The notes beneath the pieces are model-generated. The model was not told the DNA's origin. It searched no databases and saw only the letters and a program-made list of their open reading frames with translations. This document shows positions 24,893 through 36,600 of a stretch of 64,000 bases of DNA, in pieces. Position 1 is the first letter of the stretch, and each line of letters opens with the position of its first letter. Location of the stretch: the NCBI RefSeq assembly GCF_023856365.1, contig NC_064537.1, positions 4,933,732 through 4,997,731 of the forward strand, written 5' to 3'. Position numbers and translations under genes: made by a program. This DNA comes from Brienomyrus brachyistius. Lineage: Eukaryota; Chordata; Actinopteri; Osteoglossiformes; Mormyridae.

Positions 24893-25584
24893 AAGTTCCA
24901 GTTCTGATCGAATTTTCCCCATAAGAAATAACGGAGAACCAATTAGTTGGTTGCCCACCCCAAAAAATTACATCTAAATATGTTTTTTTTATATAATTTA
25001 AACACAAAATGGACAGGATAAACCAAGAGGAGCACAAGCTAAACACATCTAAGCACATTTATTAAAACAGTCATTTGTAAAGTAAGACAATAAATGTATC
25101 CAAACAATGTGTAAAGTTAAAAATAAAAGAATGACACCTTTTTCATAAACCCAGACACAGCGCCAACACCAGACGATGCCCTGTGGTCTGTGGTTTATTG
25201 TTATTCTTACTCTGTGTTCGTTAATTTGTTTGTAAATCGCAGACTTTTAGGTTGTAACATTTGTACAACTATTGGTAGCAATGGCTACCAAAATGATATA
25301 AAGTGCAGTGTATTACACGATATTTTCATTAAAAAAAGCACTATCGCCGATAAATGACGCTATGACAGCGAACGCGAGGCTGAGACCGAAGCGTCACCCT
25401 CTGTTTCCGCTGAGAGACGTGCGTGTGACTCATTTCCCCGCACGTACAGGTTATCTTAGGTCAGCGTTCACGGTTCATCTTTTAAGATTCAGACCGAGTT
25501 CTAGGTCATATTTTTTTTCGAACTGGTTGGTTCGACTTTTAAGAAATTCGAGTTCTAATGAGTTCGAGTACTGAGGTACCACTG
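24893..25584. mobile_element. Tigger/pogo-like non-autonomous element
   Basis: The right end, GAGTACTGAGGTACCACTG, is the reverse complement of the CAGTGGTACCTC terminus of Tigger/pogo-type elements. The left end retains GTTCCAGTTCTGATCGAATTTTCCCCATAAGAAAT, a subterminal segment typical of that type, but lacks the outermost bases. No transposase frame lies between them. Confidence 0.65.
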
Positions 25585-26079
25585 CATTCCAGATGAGCCA
25601 ATCGTTCCAAATAAGGCCACCTGGGATTCATTATCCACGGCAATTGTTAGCATGCGGCCAGTGATCAATAACCTCAGGAAGGGAGAAGGCCACCAAAGTG
25701 CAGGCCGGTGCGGTCGCCGTGACACCAGCACAGGATTATGGGGTGCATTCAGCTGCGATGTGTCCGGTCAAGTAGCTAGAGAAAGGAGAGAGTCCAGGCT
25801 GTTTTTATGCAGCAGGAAGAGCGGCTTCCAAACCAGGTGGAGGAAGCAAGAGCAGCCAGCCTCTGGTTCACATGGTATGAAATACCTCATGTGTCTGATG
25901 GCTCCCTGTACTACACACCGAAGAGATATTTATATTTACCTGTAAAACAGGCAGAGATACTGGACTTTCTTTCTGTGACATGAGTGATGTGTTCTGTGGA
26001 GTCTTACCTCACACATTCTTTTAATTAAATTATACAGTATTCATGGTATAGTATTGGTTGATTTCTATGCCTTAAAGTT
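25585..26079. other. Intergenic, no gene seen
   Basis: No coding exon or recognised repeat was found. Confidence 0.5.
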
Positions 26080-26590
26080 CCATTGTCCCTCCCACCTCAA
26101 ACATCATTGGCTGGTCCTTACATAATTATCTCATTCACTACTCCCCTATTTGAGACCTCACAGTAGAATTTGCCTAATGATGTCATTCACCATGCTCCTC
26201 CTCTGAACCTCATGGTATCATTGCCCCTCCCTCACCCCCCAAAAGATGCTGACATCACTCACGACTCCCCACCCCCCAGGTGTCATTGGCAGCCCCTTAC
26301 CAAATGATGTCATTCACAACACACCTACTCCGAATCTCATGGTTTCATTGACTCCCTCCTTACCTACTGACGTTATTCACAACTTCTCGCTCCCCAACCC
26401 CCCTGGTTTCACTGGCAGCCCCTTCCCCAATGATGTCATTTACCACTCCCCCACCCTATATTTCCCAGTGTCATCGACTCCGCCCAATTAAATTATATCA
26501 TTAGCCACTCCCCCATCCTATAGGTGCCTGTGTCATTGGCTCCGCCCAATCTGATGAGGTCATTCACCACTCTCTTTCCCATACTTCCCA
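26080..26590. repeat. Degenerate tandem repeat, about 70-bp unit
   Basis: Six to seven poorly conserved copies share the order ATGATGTCATTCACCACTCC, then CCCC, then CATGGTNTCATTGGCTCC. Unit length drifts by several bases, so this is an old, undisturbed array. Confidence 0.7.
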
Positions 26591-26654
26591 TACTAGTGTC
26601 TTTCTCCTTCTGCATGTTTCTTGCCCTTACCTACAAATATGGCACCTCCATATC

Positions 26655-27235
26655 CATCCATTCATTTTCTTTAATCGCTTGTCCTATTCAGGGTGGTCCG
26701 AGGTCCGGAGCCTATCCCAGAAACTACAGGCGCAAGGCAAGGAACACCCCAGGACGGGGCACCAATCCCTCACTGGGCACACTCACTCACCATTCACTCA
26801 CTCACCATTCACTCACACACCATTCACTCACACATCAGTCACTCACTCACCATTCACTCACACACCATTCACTCACACACCATTGCCTCACACACCATTC
26901 ACTCACACACCATTGCCTCACACACCATTGCCTCACACACCATTCACTCACACACCATTCACTCACACACCAGTCACTCACTCACCGTTCACTCACACAC
27001 CATTCCCTCACTCACCATTCACTCACACACCATTCACTCACACACCAGTCACTCACTCACCATTCACTCACTCACCATTCACTCACACACCATTCACTCA
27101 CACACCATTCACTCACACACCATTCACTCACACACCATTCACTCACACACCATTCACTCACACACCAGTCACTCACTCAACATTCACTCACTCACCATTC
27201 ACTCGCACATGCACAGATATGGCACCTTTCACAGC
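26655..27235 (+). repeat. CCATCC-type repeat with 15-bp array
   Basis: The left part (ATCCATTCATTTTC, CGCTTGTCCTATTCAGGGTG, GGAGCCTATCCCAG, TCACTGGGCACACTC) is a standard copy of the family. From about 26776 to 27213 the short CACTCAC motif has expanded to about 29 copies of a 15-bp unit, CATTCACTCACACAC, with CATTGCCTCACACAC and CAGTCACTCACTCAC variants. Three frames stay open and give Thr/His/Ser-rich artefacts. Confidence 0.92.
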
Positions 27236-28018
27236 ATAATCAAGATGCAGGATCTTTCCTTCCAAGTATAGCATGGGGGAGTTTTGTGTTAAGCTTGTTG
27301 GGTCTGAGTTGCATTCGCAACTCACTTTATATGTTTATATATCTGGAAGTTAGGAATTCATGCCAAGCAAGTTTATCTCAAATACATTTGGTCATATGTG
27401 TGAGTTCTTCCACCCCTGCATTGACTGGTCTGCTTCAATGCACTAGAAGAAATTTAAGTGTTATACCCAAAACAGACCTTGCCTGATGCAGCAAAAGGTG
27501 TAAATTATTTTGCTAGTGGGGGGGGGGCATGTCAGGGGATATGGTAGCACTTTGAGATTAACACGACGTCTGGCTCTTCCTGTACCATGTGACCTGCACC
27601 ATGTGACTTGTGGGAGGGGTGGCAGCTTAATGTCTGCCCTAACCCCACACCTTTCCTCTGTGAGAGACCCCATGGCTGCCCCCCCCCACCATTTGCAACA
27701 AGGATTGAACACCTATATTGGCAAAAGATGGAAAGAAGTAAAGAAAATACGCACCACGATGGGGGGGCGGGGGGGGGGGGGTTGGTGAGAAGAGCGAGTC
27801 ATCACACCCCCCCCCCCACCCCACACTTCAAGCTGAGAGACCAGCTGACACGTCCTTTCATGCCTGCGACAGAAAATGAATCACTTTCTAAAAAGCCGCC
27901 AGGCTGGCAGTGCCGTGGCAGAGCGGCCCTCAAAGACGACCAGAACAGAACCCCTTTCTGAAAGGGGGAGCTGTCGAATGTCGGTGTGGGGCGGGTGGTG
28001 ATATTTAGGGGGGCGCAG

Positions 28019-28020
<2 letters not shown>
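27236..28020. other. Intergenic, no gene seen
   Basis: No coding exon. G-rich and C-rich runs are present at 27761-27781 and 27808-27817. Confidence 0.5.

Positions 28021-28065
<45 letters not shown>
28021..28065. repeat. (GA)n microsatellite
   Basis: About 22 perfect GA units. Confidence 0.97.
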
Positions 28066-28066
<1 letters not shown>

Positions 28067-28284
28067 ATCTCGCTAATTGTTGATATTTAAGCTCAGCCAG
28101 TGAGTCAGGGCAGCAGTAGCCAATGGTAAGAGTTAAGAGAAACTGGATTCAGTCCCGCCTCTGTGTCACACCAGGCCACACCCACCACGTGAATACACTG
28201 CCAGTCTTTTAAACTTTTATATTTCCTAGGACCCAGCCCCCCGGCCCTCCCCAGGAAGTTAGCAGATGGGAAAATGTATTAACA

Positions 28285-28530
28285 TTTATACAGCTCTTAC
28301 ATTAACATCTTACTTATCAGATGCTTTTATCCAAAACAACATCCATGCATCTTTCTGAGAAGGCAGGGTCAGACTGTCCCTGGGGGTTAAGGGCCTGGTT
28401 TGAAGGCCTCTGCTGGGCTTGGGATTTGACCTTCAAATCAAAGGCACAGCATGCTAAGACACTGAGCCACACACCTCCCTCCAGATACATTTACCCAAAG
28501 CGACCTACAAGTGAGGCAATCCTTAGCAAG
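28285..28530 (-). repeat. tRNA-derived SINE-like copy
   Basis: On the plus strand it starts with the reversed tail (CTTATCAGATGCTTTTATCC). It continues with GGGGTTAAGGGCCTGG, GATTTGACCTTCAAATCA and GCACAGCATGCTAAGACACTGAGCC, which is the reversed head. A second tail-like block, ACATTTACCCAAAGCGACCT, sits at its right. Confidence 0.65.
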
Positions 28531-31500
28531 TAACAGGTTTTGATATTCAATTCTGCTATTGAACATAAAAACAAATCTGTAGACATGAAGGCTTACGCAG
28601 CGCCACTCGCTCCCTCCTTTTCAGCCTTGTGCCGCTGCCACTTCGCTTTCGTTCACGCTCACGTTCCCCTGCTCTGCCTTGTGACATTTTGACAAAATGC
28701 CTCCGTCTGAACGAGTCCGTCCACCCACTCATCCAGCAGCATGCATGTGATATCGAAGCCTATAAAAAGCACATCGGAAAAACCATGAGCGAGAGGCGGA
28801 AAGAAGAGGGGGAAAGAGGGAACAGGTGGATGAATCCTGAAGAGGAGGGAGAGGAAAATCTCAAGTCCATCTGCTCCCCTTCGTGATGCACCTGTACTGA
28901 CTATGATGTGGAAGCTCATTGGCAAAGAGGGAAATATACTCTCATGCAGCAGGGGGCGCTGCGGTTAAAGATCCAAGCTTATAACCATAACAGGTCACAG
29001 GTTACTTACACTGATTAGCTTCAGGGGAAATGCTTATTATTGTCAAAAGAGTCTGAGCAACGGGGAATGAGCTGAACCATTTTTATTGGTAAGGAGCCAA
29101 TTGATGCAACGCAAGTCAGCGTAGGCGCACCTAAATATACAGAGAGAACAAAGACAACTTCGCAGGCTTATATTAGCAGTGTGCAGTATCCATTAAGAGA
29201 GGCAACAGCAATAATGAGATTCGCCTTTCAGATGTGCCTAATTGGTTGGATCAGCCACCTGCTGGAACCCTAGGCAGCGGAGAGAGAGAGGCCCCTCCCC
29301 CAGGCCCCACGGAAGAGGCACGCCATTGTTTCGCCCTGCTCCGTCTCAATTATGGGGGACAGACGCACCAGAACGGGAGATCGTTGCAGCTGCAGTCTAT
29401 TTTTATCCAGAAGGCCATCTTACACCCCCCCTGACAAACCTGTGCTGCTTAGCTAGTCTCACAATCACCACCCTCCTGCCCCCCATGGTGAAAGTGGTGC
29501 TCATTTAGAAAGTCTTCTTAGAAATTATATCCCCAAACTGGTGTCCTGCAAACTCATTTTCATGTGTGAATGTTTAACGAGACACAGGTATGTTGCCCAC
29601 TGGGCCAATCTTCCCATCTCGTTACTTCTGGCACCTGGTGGAATCGAGCATAAGCCTCACCTTTGATGTCAGGTCCTACAGAATCAGGCAGAACCTCCTC
29701 TAATTGACTATCGCATTGGATCCTGATGGTTAAATCAGGAAAGGAGTTAAAACCCTTTCAAAATGCCTTTAAGAAAATTAACAGAAAAATGCAGTAAAAA
29801 AAACAGAAAATGATACAATTTGTTAAGCCAGTGACACACTGTAAGATGCAATTAAATTCTTATTATATCGTTAAAGAAAACATTTTCCTTTTCTTTGAGC
29901 TAAACAGCCGTGGGCAACACGGTAATCAGCGGCGAAGTCCGGCGGGAACCTGCATGCTTCCGTTTGTCTTTGCCTGAGGGGTCCTTCTTGGAGGTGCGCT
30001 GTCCGGATTTGCATCCCTCAAGGTCCTCGCCCCCACTCCGTGAGGTAATGAGCGCCTCTCGACACGTTCGCATGAAGTCTGCAGCCCTGTGCACGTTTAT
30101 TCAAAATCAGCAGGGGGGGGCGGGAAGACAGACCAGAAGAACAGCAAACATATACATTTAAAATCGGAGATCGGCAGTGCAATGCTGGACTCCTGAGCGG
30201 CCCTGCTGAAATCCGTGATTGCAGCCAGCTGACCCTGTTTACCCTACAGCAGCCATAAGTCCAGTTTGGGCTCACTGGGTTTCATTAACGAAGGCGTCTA
30301 CAGTTCCAGGCTTGGTGATCAGTCGCCATGGTAACACGAGATTGCCTAACCCTTCTGTCTACCTCCCACAAGCTTACTATATATATTTCCGTATATATTT
30401 CTGTGCTTAACCATCCACTTGTGCAGTATGCTTTCAAATAGCTAATTAAAATGGAAACAATATTGTAGCATAAAATAATTTAGAAATGAAACAATGAATC
30501 AAATAAAAGAAAACCTGCCTGCCCGCCTACTGCAAAGTCTTCTCCCTCATGTAGACGCCATTTCAGGCTGCGCCACTGGGGATTAATGCTGAAGTGTGAA
30601 CATCTTTAGATGCCATTATTCTCCACCTTCCACATTTAGCAGGGAAGGCGCCTCCCCTGACCCCGCACCGGATGAATGGATGTAAAGTGGATGGAGGGCT
30701 GTTTTTCAGATATGCCAGATAATCATTTTTAGTCACATGCAAAAAAGAAAAAAAATAATCATGCCATATGTAGATAAATTGACCCACTAACAGGTGGTGT
30801 CCGGCTTAGCGCCTGAGACCTCTGAGCCTTTGAATGGAAGGTGCTGGTGTTCATCTGGAGCTCGACAGAATAGTCACATCTGTGTTGGGCCCCCACACAA
30901 AGATCTCAACCCAGGGGTGCCGAATAAATGGACGACACTGTGCTGAGCCCCCCCCCCCCTCGCTCTCACCTGCATATCTGTGTGCATGCCCTACAAAAGG
31001 AGAGCATGATGGGATATGTGAAAACTAAAAGCGTTCCATTGTATCTGCACTTGTGTGGATGGCAATGAAAGGATTTCTGAGGGGGTGCATCTTGTACCAC
31101 GAACCAAATGGAAAACGTTAGAGACGGAGGGATCTTCTGAGAGTTTGTCCTAATAAATTCGGAGATTTACGGAAATTTACAGATGGGTAATTATACTGAA
31201 TTTACTCTCTAACAGGGAGGTGAGCAGTAACATTCCTGGCTAAACTGATATTAATAATGCCTCACGTCAGGCCCAAACCCATTTACACATCGCTCCCCAT
31301 TCTACTCGTGCCCTGGGGACACGCTACAAGGTCCCCTTGCTGCTCTTCCCTTGGAAGACCAAAGATAAACATTGAAAGGTGACCATTTCTGCAGAGTCAG
31401 ATTTAAAACGCTTTGCCGTTTTCGGCTGCCAAACGGATTAAACTAAATTCTGCTAATGGTCTGATCCTCATGGTCTTTGGGGCATCCCCTGTCTTTTGTC

Positions 31501-32105
31501 ATCTGTTTTCAGCCGTTCCTTCGGCCCACATGATAAATCATTCCAGTTTAATCAAGATTAAAGGTCAGTTGTTATCTGTGTGGTTCATTTTTATGAAAAA
31601 GGCATGAGATGGGAAGGTATTTTGCAAGTTGTGTACATAATGATCAGTTTAGTATAAAATAACAGTAGGTGGTAAATCATAATTACCACACATTTTGGTG
31701 AGCTTCATATTTTGCATAAATCTGGGCATGAAAAAAATTGATTATTTGAGTATTATTTGGGTTTTTTGGAATAAACAATGTAAACTTTTTGGAAGATGTA
31801 GCTGTTCTGAGAGTACATAGATTCTGATATGAACAATTTGCTATCAGACTGACCCTTTAAAATCCATTGACTATTTTTATAGATATTTGATATTTTCCAG
31901 CCCCGCCCATTTCAGTTGGACGTCTCCATGGTAACACAGGGTCTGCCTGGGATCGGTTGCGTTTACTGATCTGTGTACTTTTCCTCAGTGCATATCTGAC
32001 CTGTCAAGTGCAGTCAAAATAGCTGCTTGTGCTCTAGAGTCATCACATCTTTCCTGGACAAACAGGAAATCTAAATGACAGCCCAGACCTTGAGATGGTT
32101 TAGGC
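28531..32105. other. Intergenic, no gene seen
   Basis: No coding exon is supported. The 85-codon frame at 28629-28886 has no recognisable domain. Two sites read CCATGGTAACAC (30327 and 31927) but show no other shared structure. Confidence 0.5.
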
Positions 32106-32292
32106 CAGGGGTGGCCAATCTTATCCGCAAAGGGCCGGTGTGTGTGCGGGTTTTTGGGGTAAGCTTTAGGTCAGCTGTTCACACCCAGATGTGAGGACTC
32201 TTCAGCCAGTCAGTCCTCTAATTAGTGGCCTAATTAGGGAGTTGCAGTGAAAATCCGCACCGGCCCTTTGCGGATATGATTGGCCACCCCTG
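32106..32292. mobile_element. hAT-type MITE with 36-bp inverted repeats
   Basis: Starts CAGGGGTGGCCAATC and ends GATTGGCCACCCCTG. The terminal 36 bases at each side (through the GCAAAGGGCCGGTG block) are inverted repeats with about one mismatch. Flanking 8-mers GTTTAGGC and GTTTAACC match at six of eight sites, as expected for an old hAT target duplication. It has no coding capacity. Confidence 0.88.
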
Positions 32293-32315
32293 GTTTAACC
32301 CACTCTTTCTCCACC

Positions 32316-32428
32316 CAGTGCTTAGGCGCCCCCAGACAGTCCACATTTTCACGCCCTCCCAGATCCCAGCACACCTGAACACCAAAGCTCCAGCATCGGC
32401 CCCCAGGACCCGGGTTGAGGAACACCGG
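32316..32428 (-). mobile_element. hAT-type MITE (CAGTGTTTCTC family)
   Basis: Contains CCAGACAGTCCACATTTTCA, CTCCCAGATCCCAGCACACC and ACCCGGGTTGAGGAACAC. These are the characteristic blocks of the MITE in dnaja3 intron 8. It sits only about 23 bases from the unrelated hAT MITE to its left. Confidence 0.6.
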
Positions 32429-33235
32429 TTCGGACAACATGGCCCCACAGGCATTGCTGTGGATAACCTCAGCAAATCAGCACTGGCTACCTGTAGATTT
32501 CGTCTTGTGAGAACAATGGCAGGAAAAAAAAAAGCAAATACCTAATGTGAGTAGGAAGAATGGGCATGGCACCTCCTGAGTGTAGGACTCTTTTAATAGA
32601 TGTGGGCGTTTCAGATTGAGCGCGCGGGTTATAAATAAAGCCTTTCAAGAAGGAAAATGCAAAGTGTAAAATGCGTATAAAGGATACAGGTATGGTGGGT
32701 GGCTGGTTGTGGGTCCTATATTCTGCCATAACACACTAATCAGTCCTCTACTGCTAACAAGACAAAAAGCCAATAGGACAGACAAAATGACCCTTCAGCT
32801 CGGAGCTCCAGTAGGTGTGTTAGCTGTGATAGATTTGGGTGCCGCTTCAGATAGCTTTGGGGATTAACTATACAAGAGTATCGGCAGATAGTAAATTATT
32901 ATTAAGTAAAACGCATGGGAAAGGCAGGCTGAAGGCAGGGAGACATTGGAGGTTTCCTGGTGTCTTGGGGCGGGTGGGGGCTGTGCCAAATGCCTGTTTT
33001 GGCTTGGAGGAATATTGAGAGTGATTATGGGCTGGCTCTGATTATGACAGGCATTTATCTAGATAAAAGGAGAGTAAGGTGGCAGAGTGTGTGTGTGTGG
33101 GCAACCACGCACAGACACACACACGCGCGCGCCCACACACACATGTGCGCAAACACACACATTGAAACACACACACACACGTATACACACACTAAAACAT
33201 ATGAACACACACAGACACACCCAGACAGACACACA

Positions 33236-33362
33236 CAGACAGACACACACAGACAATGACACACACAGACAATGACACACACAGACAATGACACACACAG
33301 ACAATGACACACATAGACAATGACACACATAGACAATGACACACATAGACAATGACACACAG
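33236..33362. repeat. 16-bp minisatellite beside CA arrays
   Basis: About seven copies of AGACAATGACACACAC (later copies ACACAT). It is preceded from 33114 by irregular CA-rich sequence. Confidence 0.93.
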
Positions 33363-33483
33363 ACACCTGGATTCTAACACAAGCCCAGAAGCTTCCTTTC
33401 CTTAGTTGGTGATCTTTGCAATATCACCTTCATTCTACTTAAAGTCTGCTTTTTCTCCATTACTGATATTGTAAACTCTGCCC

Positions 33484-33893
33484 GTGTTCCTGTGTTCCTG
33501 TGTTTCCATGTTCCTGTGTTCCTGCGTTCCCATGTTCCTGTGTTCCCGTGTTTCCATGTTCCTATGTTCCTGTGTTCCTGCGGTCCCATGTTCCTGCGTT
33601 CCCATGTTCCTCTGTTCCTGCGTTCCCATGTTCCTCTGTTCCTGTGTTCCCATGTTCCTATGCCCCTGTGTTCCCATGTTCCTATGTCCCTGTGCTCCCA
33701 TGTTCCTATGTTCCTGTGTTCCCATGTTCCTGTGTTCCTATGTCCCTGTGTTCCCATGTTCCTATGTTCCTGCGTTCCTATGTTCCCATGTTCCTATGTT
33801 CCTGCGTTCCTCTGTTCCTGCGTTCCTATGTTCCTGCGTTCCTATGTTCCTGCGTTCCTCTGTTCCTGCGTTCCTATGTTCCTGCGTTTTCGT
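33484..33893. repeat. 8-bp minisatellite, TGTTCCTG
   Basis: About 50 units of 8 bp drawn from TGTTCCTG, CGTTCCTG, TGTTCCCA and TGTTTCCA types. Eight bases is not a multiple of three, so every frame cycles through the same 24-base pattern and all three forward frames stay open. These are not genes. Confidence 0.95.
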
Positions 33894-35037
33894 ATTCCTG
33901 TTTTCCTGTGGCCATGCTGCCAATGCTGCCTTCATTCTGAGAATCCGCTCCTGGTTGCTGGAGCATTGCTAGGTTGGCCAACATAGTGTGCCTATATTTG
34001 CAAACAGAATGTCGGTTTTAACCATTTGCTCTGCTAGAAGGCATAACAGGTCAAAAGAGAATATGAGGTCAGGCAGCGTAACAGAGTCTGCCTGTTATTA
34101 AGCACTTTTTTGACTGAGGATATGGGGTCGTGTCCCACAGAGAAAACTGCAGTCATGCTACAAGCTTCATTCACTGTTAAACGTACCTCGACTATGTATT
34201 TAAGCAGCCAAATGCAAATACCTTAATGCTATTTATCTAACGTTCCATTGACGTGCTCTTTTCATTTATCTCCTGCGAAAAGAACTTGAAATATATGCTT
34301 CTGGTTGCAATGTTTACTTTCTGACATTCCCCTCCAGCTCCTCTCTCTTCACATTTACTTCCCGCTTAATTAATTTGTTTTCCCTCTCATTCCTGTCCCA
34401 TCTGAATTCCGAGTTCAATCTTCCCGACCATTAGCGGTCCCCCTGCCTGAATCTGGCGGGAAAACAGACTCTGGGGCAGCAGGGGAGTATTCAGGGGCGG
34501 AGCCAAAAAGGCTTCGACCCCACCTGAAAGCTTATTGGCCAATGTGCCGCCCTCCACTGACATTCAATGCTTCAAAACTTGTCATTGGCTAACGGTGAGG
34601 CTGGCTTCTCTGCATGGATTTTAGCTTCCGAACAACAAAGGCCTTGATGCGGGGCTCATCTGGACCGCTCTGCAGCCTCGCCACTCTCCTACGAGTCAGG
34701 CTAACATAATCCCGCTCAGATGCGGGGTCACAGCTGGGAACTGAGCCCCATTAATAGAGCTGAAGCAAAAGTCAGCGGCATCTCCGCCACACGCCCAGAG
34801 TATCAGGGGCCTCCTCTGCAGTCCCTGGGCCGTCTGTTCCATTCCGGTGCTTTTTAGTGATGTATTGATGTATCGGGGTCGATGCAGCTGATTCTTTCTG
34901 GATGGGAGCACCTGTACTTCAGGCTTTTGTAGAGACAAGGAGTCACTGTTCAGGAGAGCAGCTGCAAATTACAAAAGGCATGGAGGTATCAGCAAGGGAG
35001 GTTTGCTCTGAAAGCGAGCGGCTGGGTGGGATTCATC
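33894..35037. other. Intergenic, no gene seen
   Basis: No coding exon or recognised repeat was found. Confidence 0.5.
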
Positions 35038-35186
35038 TGAGGGGGTGTGGCCCAGTAGTCAGCAGAGCGATGTCACCGTCGGGCCCCTGAGCAAGGCCCC
35101 CACCTGCCCCAGGGACTGGCGGACTCTGCTTTCTCTCTAAAAAACACATGTCGCTCTGGATAAAAGCATCTGCCTGTTAAATGTAA
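35038..35186 (+). repeat. tRNA-derived SINE-like copy
   Basis: GTGTGGCCCAGTAGTCAGCA, then CGGGCCCCTGAGCAAGGCCC, then CTCTGGATAAAAGCATCTGC. It has no clear B box, so it is partly deleted. A weaker relative follows at about 35698-35830. Confidence 0.65.
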
Positions 35187-36399
35187 TATGGTGAATGCAG
35201 TAGTAATTCTTTGTGCATTTTGTGTAGGATTTAGCCGGGGTGGCAATCTGATCCACAGGGAAAGTATGTTGACATTATTTGGGGGTGATGGGTGTTACAA
35301 CACAGAAGACGAGAAAACTGAAAGTGAATAATGGCTGGCCATTGGTGAGAGGGGGACTGAGTGTGTGGGCGGGGCCTGGTGGGTGGGGCCTGGTGGGCGG
35401 GGCTGAGTGCCTTGTCACCTAACTTCACCACGCCTTGGTAGATTCACACCCCCTGTCTAATATTATAGTGTGTTTTTTGTTGACAAAAGCCAAGAAGAAG
35501 ATTAAACGAATTAAATTATTGAGTATGCCTGTGCTTGCATACATATTGGATATGGCAATAATCAAGGGCATTGCTTTGGTTGAGCATTATGGGAGTTGAA
35601 GTATCCATCAATTTAAGGGGTCCAGAGAGTTATATTGGCTGGTTCTAAGTAATTGGGGGGGGGGTTACACCATCACCCCCCAGAATTTACACACATGAGC
35701 ACAGTCGTGCCTGGGGCCCAAAAGGCCTGCTTTCCAATCCTGATTAAGACAGAGTGGTAATATCACTGCAGGACCCCTGAGCACAGCTCATCACTCCAGC
35801 TCATCCAGGGACTCTCGCAGACCCTGGTCTCTGACCACAAACATTTTCCTCACTGTTGTCACAATGGGCAATAAAGTCCGCAAATACACACAACGGAGCC
35901 CCTTGAATGGCGGGAGGCCACTCTGCCGGAGCTGGAGTTAGCCAGCTATGCTGCCCGCTCTCCTTCACGAGGACCCCTGCAGACGAGAGCCGCAATTACG
36001 GGAAATATGGTGCCACCAGGCGGACTTTTAATGACTGTCCCTGAACCCAGAACTGCTTTGGAATATCACTGAGAGGCAAGCGATGAGAGCTGGGAGAGGA
36101 TGCCACTGTAGCAAGTGCAGTGTGGAAAGTTCCATGTAAAGGGCAAAGAAAAAGCAGCCCAAACTGTCCTCCTGTCCCTTAGCTATACTCGGCCATACTT
36201 GCCGATACTCGCTGCCATTTCATTTTAGCATATGTTTGCAAATGCAACAAGAGCTGATAAGGTTTACGCCGTTGTGGATGTCTCTGTTGTGATGACTCAC
36301 CTGTCTGGTGCTGAATAAAACTCATTCTCGACAAGAGTGTCAAAACAGTAATTGATTCGGTAATTAATTTAAATTCTGCATTGTTCCGGCTAATATCAA

Positions 36400-36600
36400 T
36401 GTACTACCATCCATCAAACAACCGCTTATCCAGTTCAGGGTCACCAACACCCTGGAATCTGTCCCAGGAAGCACAGGGCACAAGGCAGGGGACACCCAGG
36501 ACGGGATGCCAGTCCATCACCGGGCAAGAGGCAGGGGACACCCTGGATGGGATGCCAGTCCATCACAGGGCACGAGGCAGGGGACACCCTGGACTGGATT
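36400..36600 (+). repeat. CCATCC-type repeat with 46-bp triplication
   Basis: ACCATCCATCAAACAACCGC, TTATCCAGTTCAGGGTC and CCCAGGAAGCACAGGGCACA mark the 5' half of the family. The following GAGGCAGGGGACACCCTGGA...CATCACAGGGCA segment is repeated about 2.5 times with a 46-bp period. Confidence 0.85.

Noticed and set aside
26524..27486. 320-codon Thr/His/Ser-rich frame
   Set aside because: It is mostly the 15-bp CATTCACTCACACAC array inside a dispersed repeat.
28629..28886. 85-codon frame with charged C-terminal half
   Set aside because: No recognisable domain, no upstream or downstream exon, and no promoter signal. Probably chance.
33374..33986. Cys/Val/Pro-rich and Gly/Thr/His-rich frames on both strands
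   Set aside because: All frames reflect the 8-bp TGTTCCTG array.
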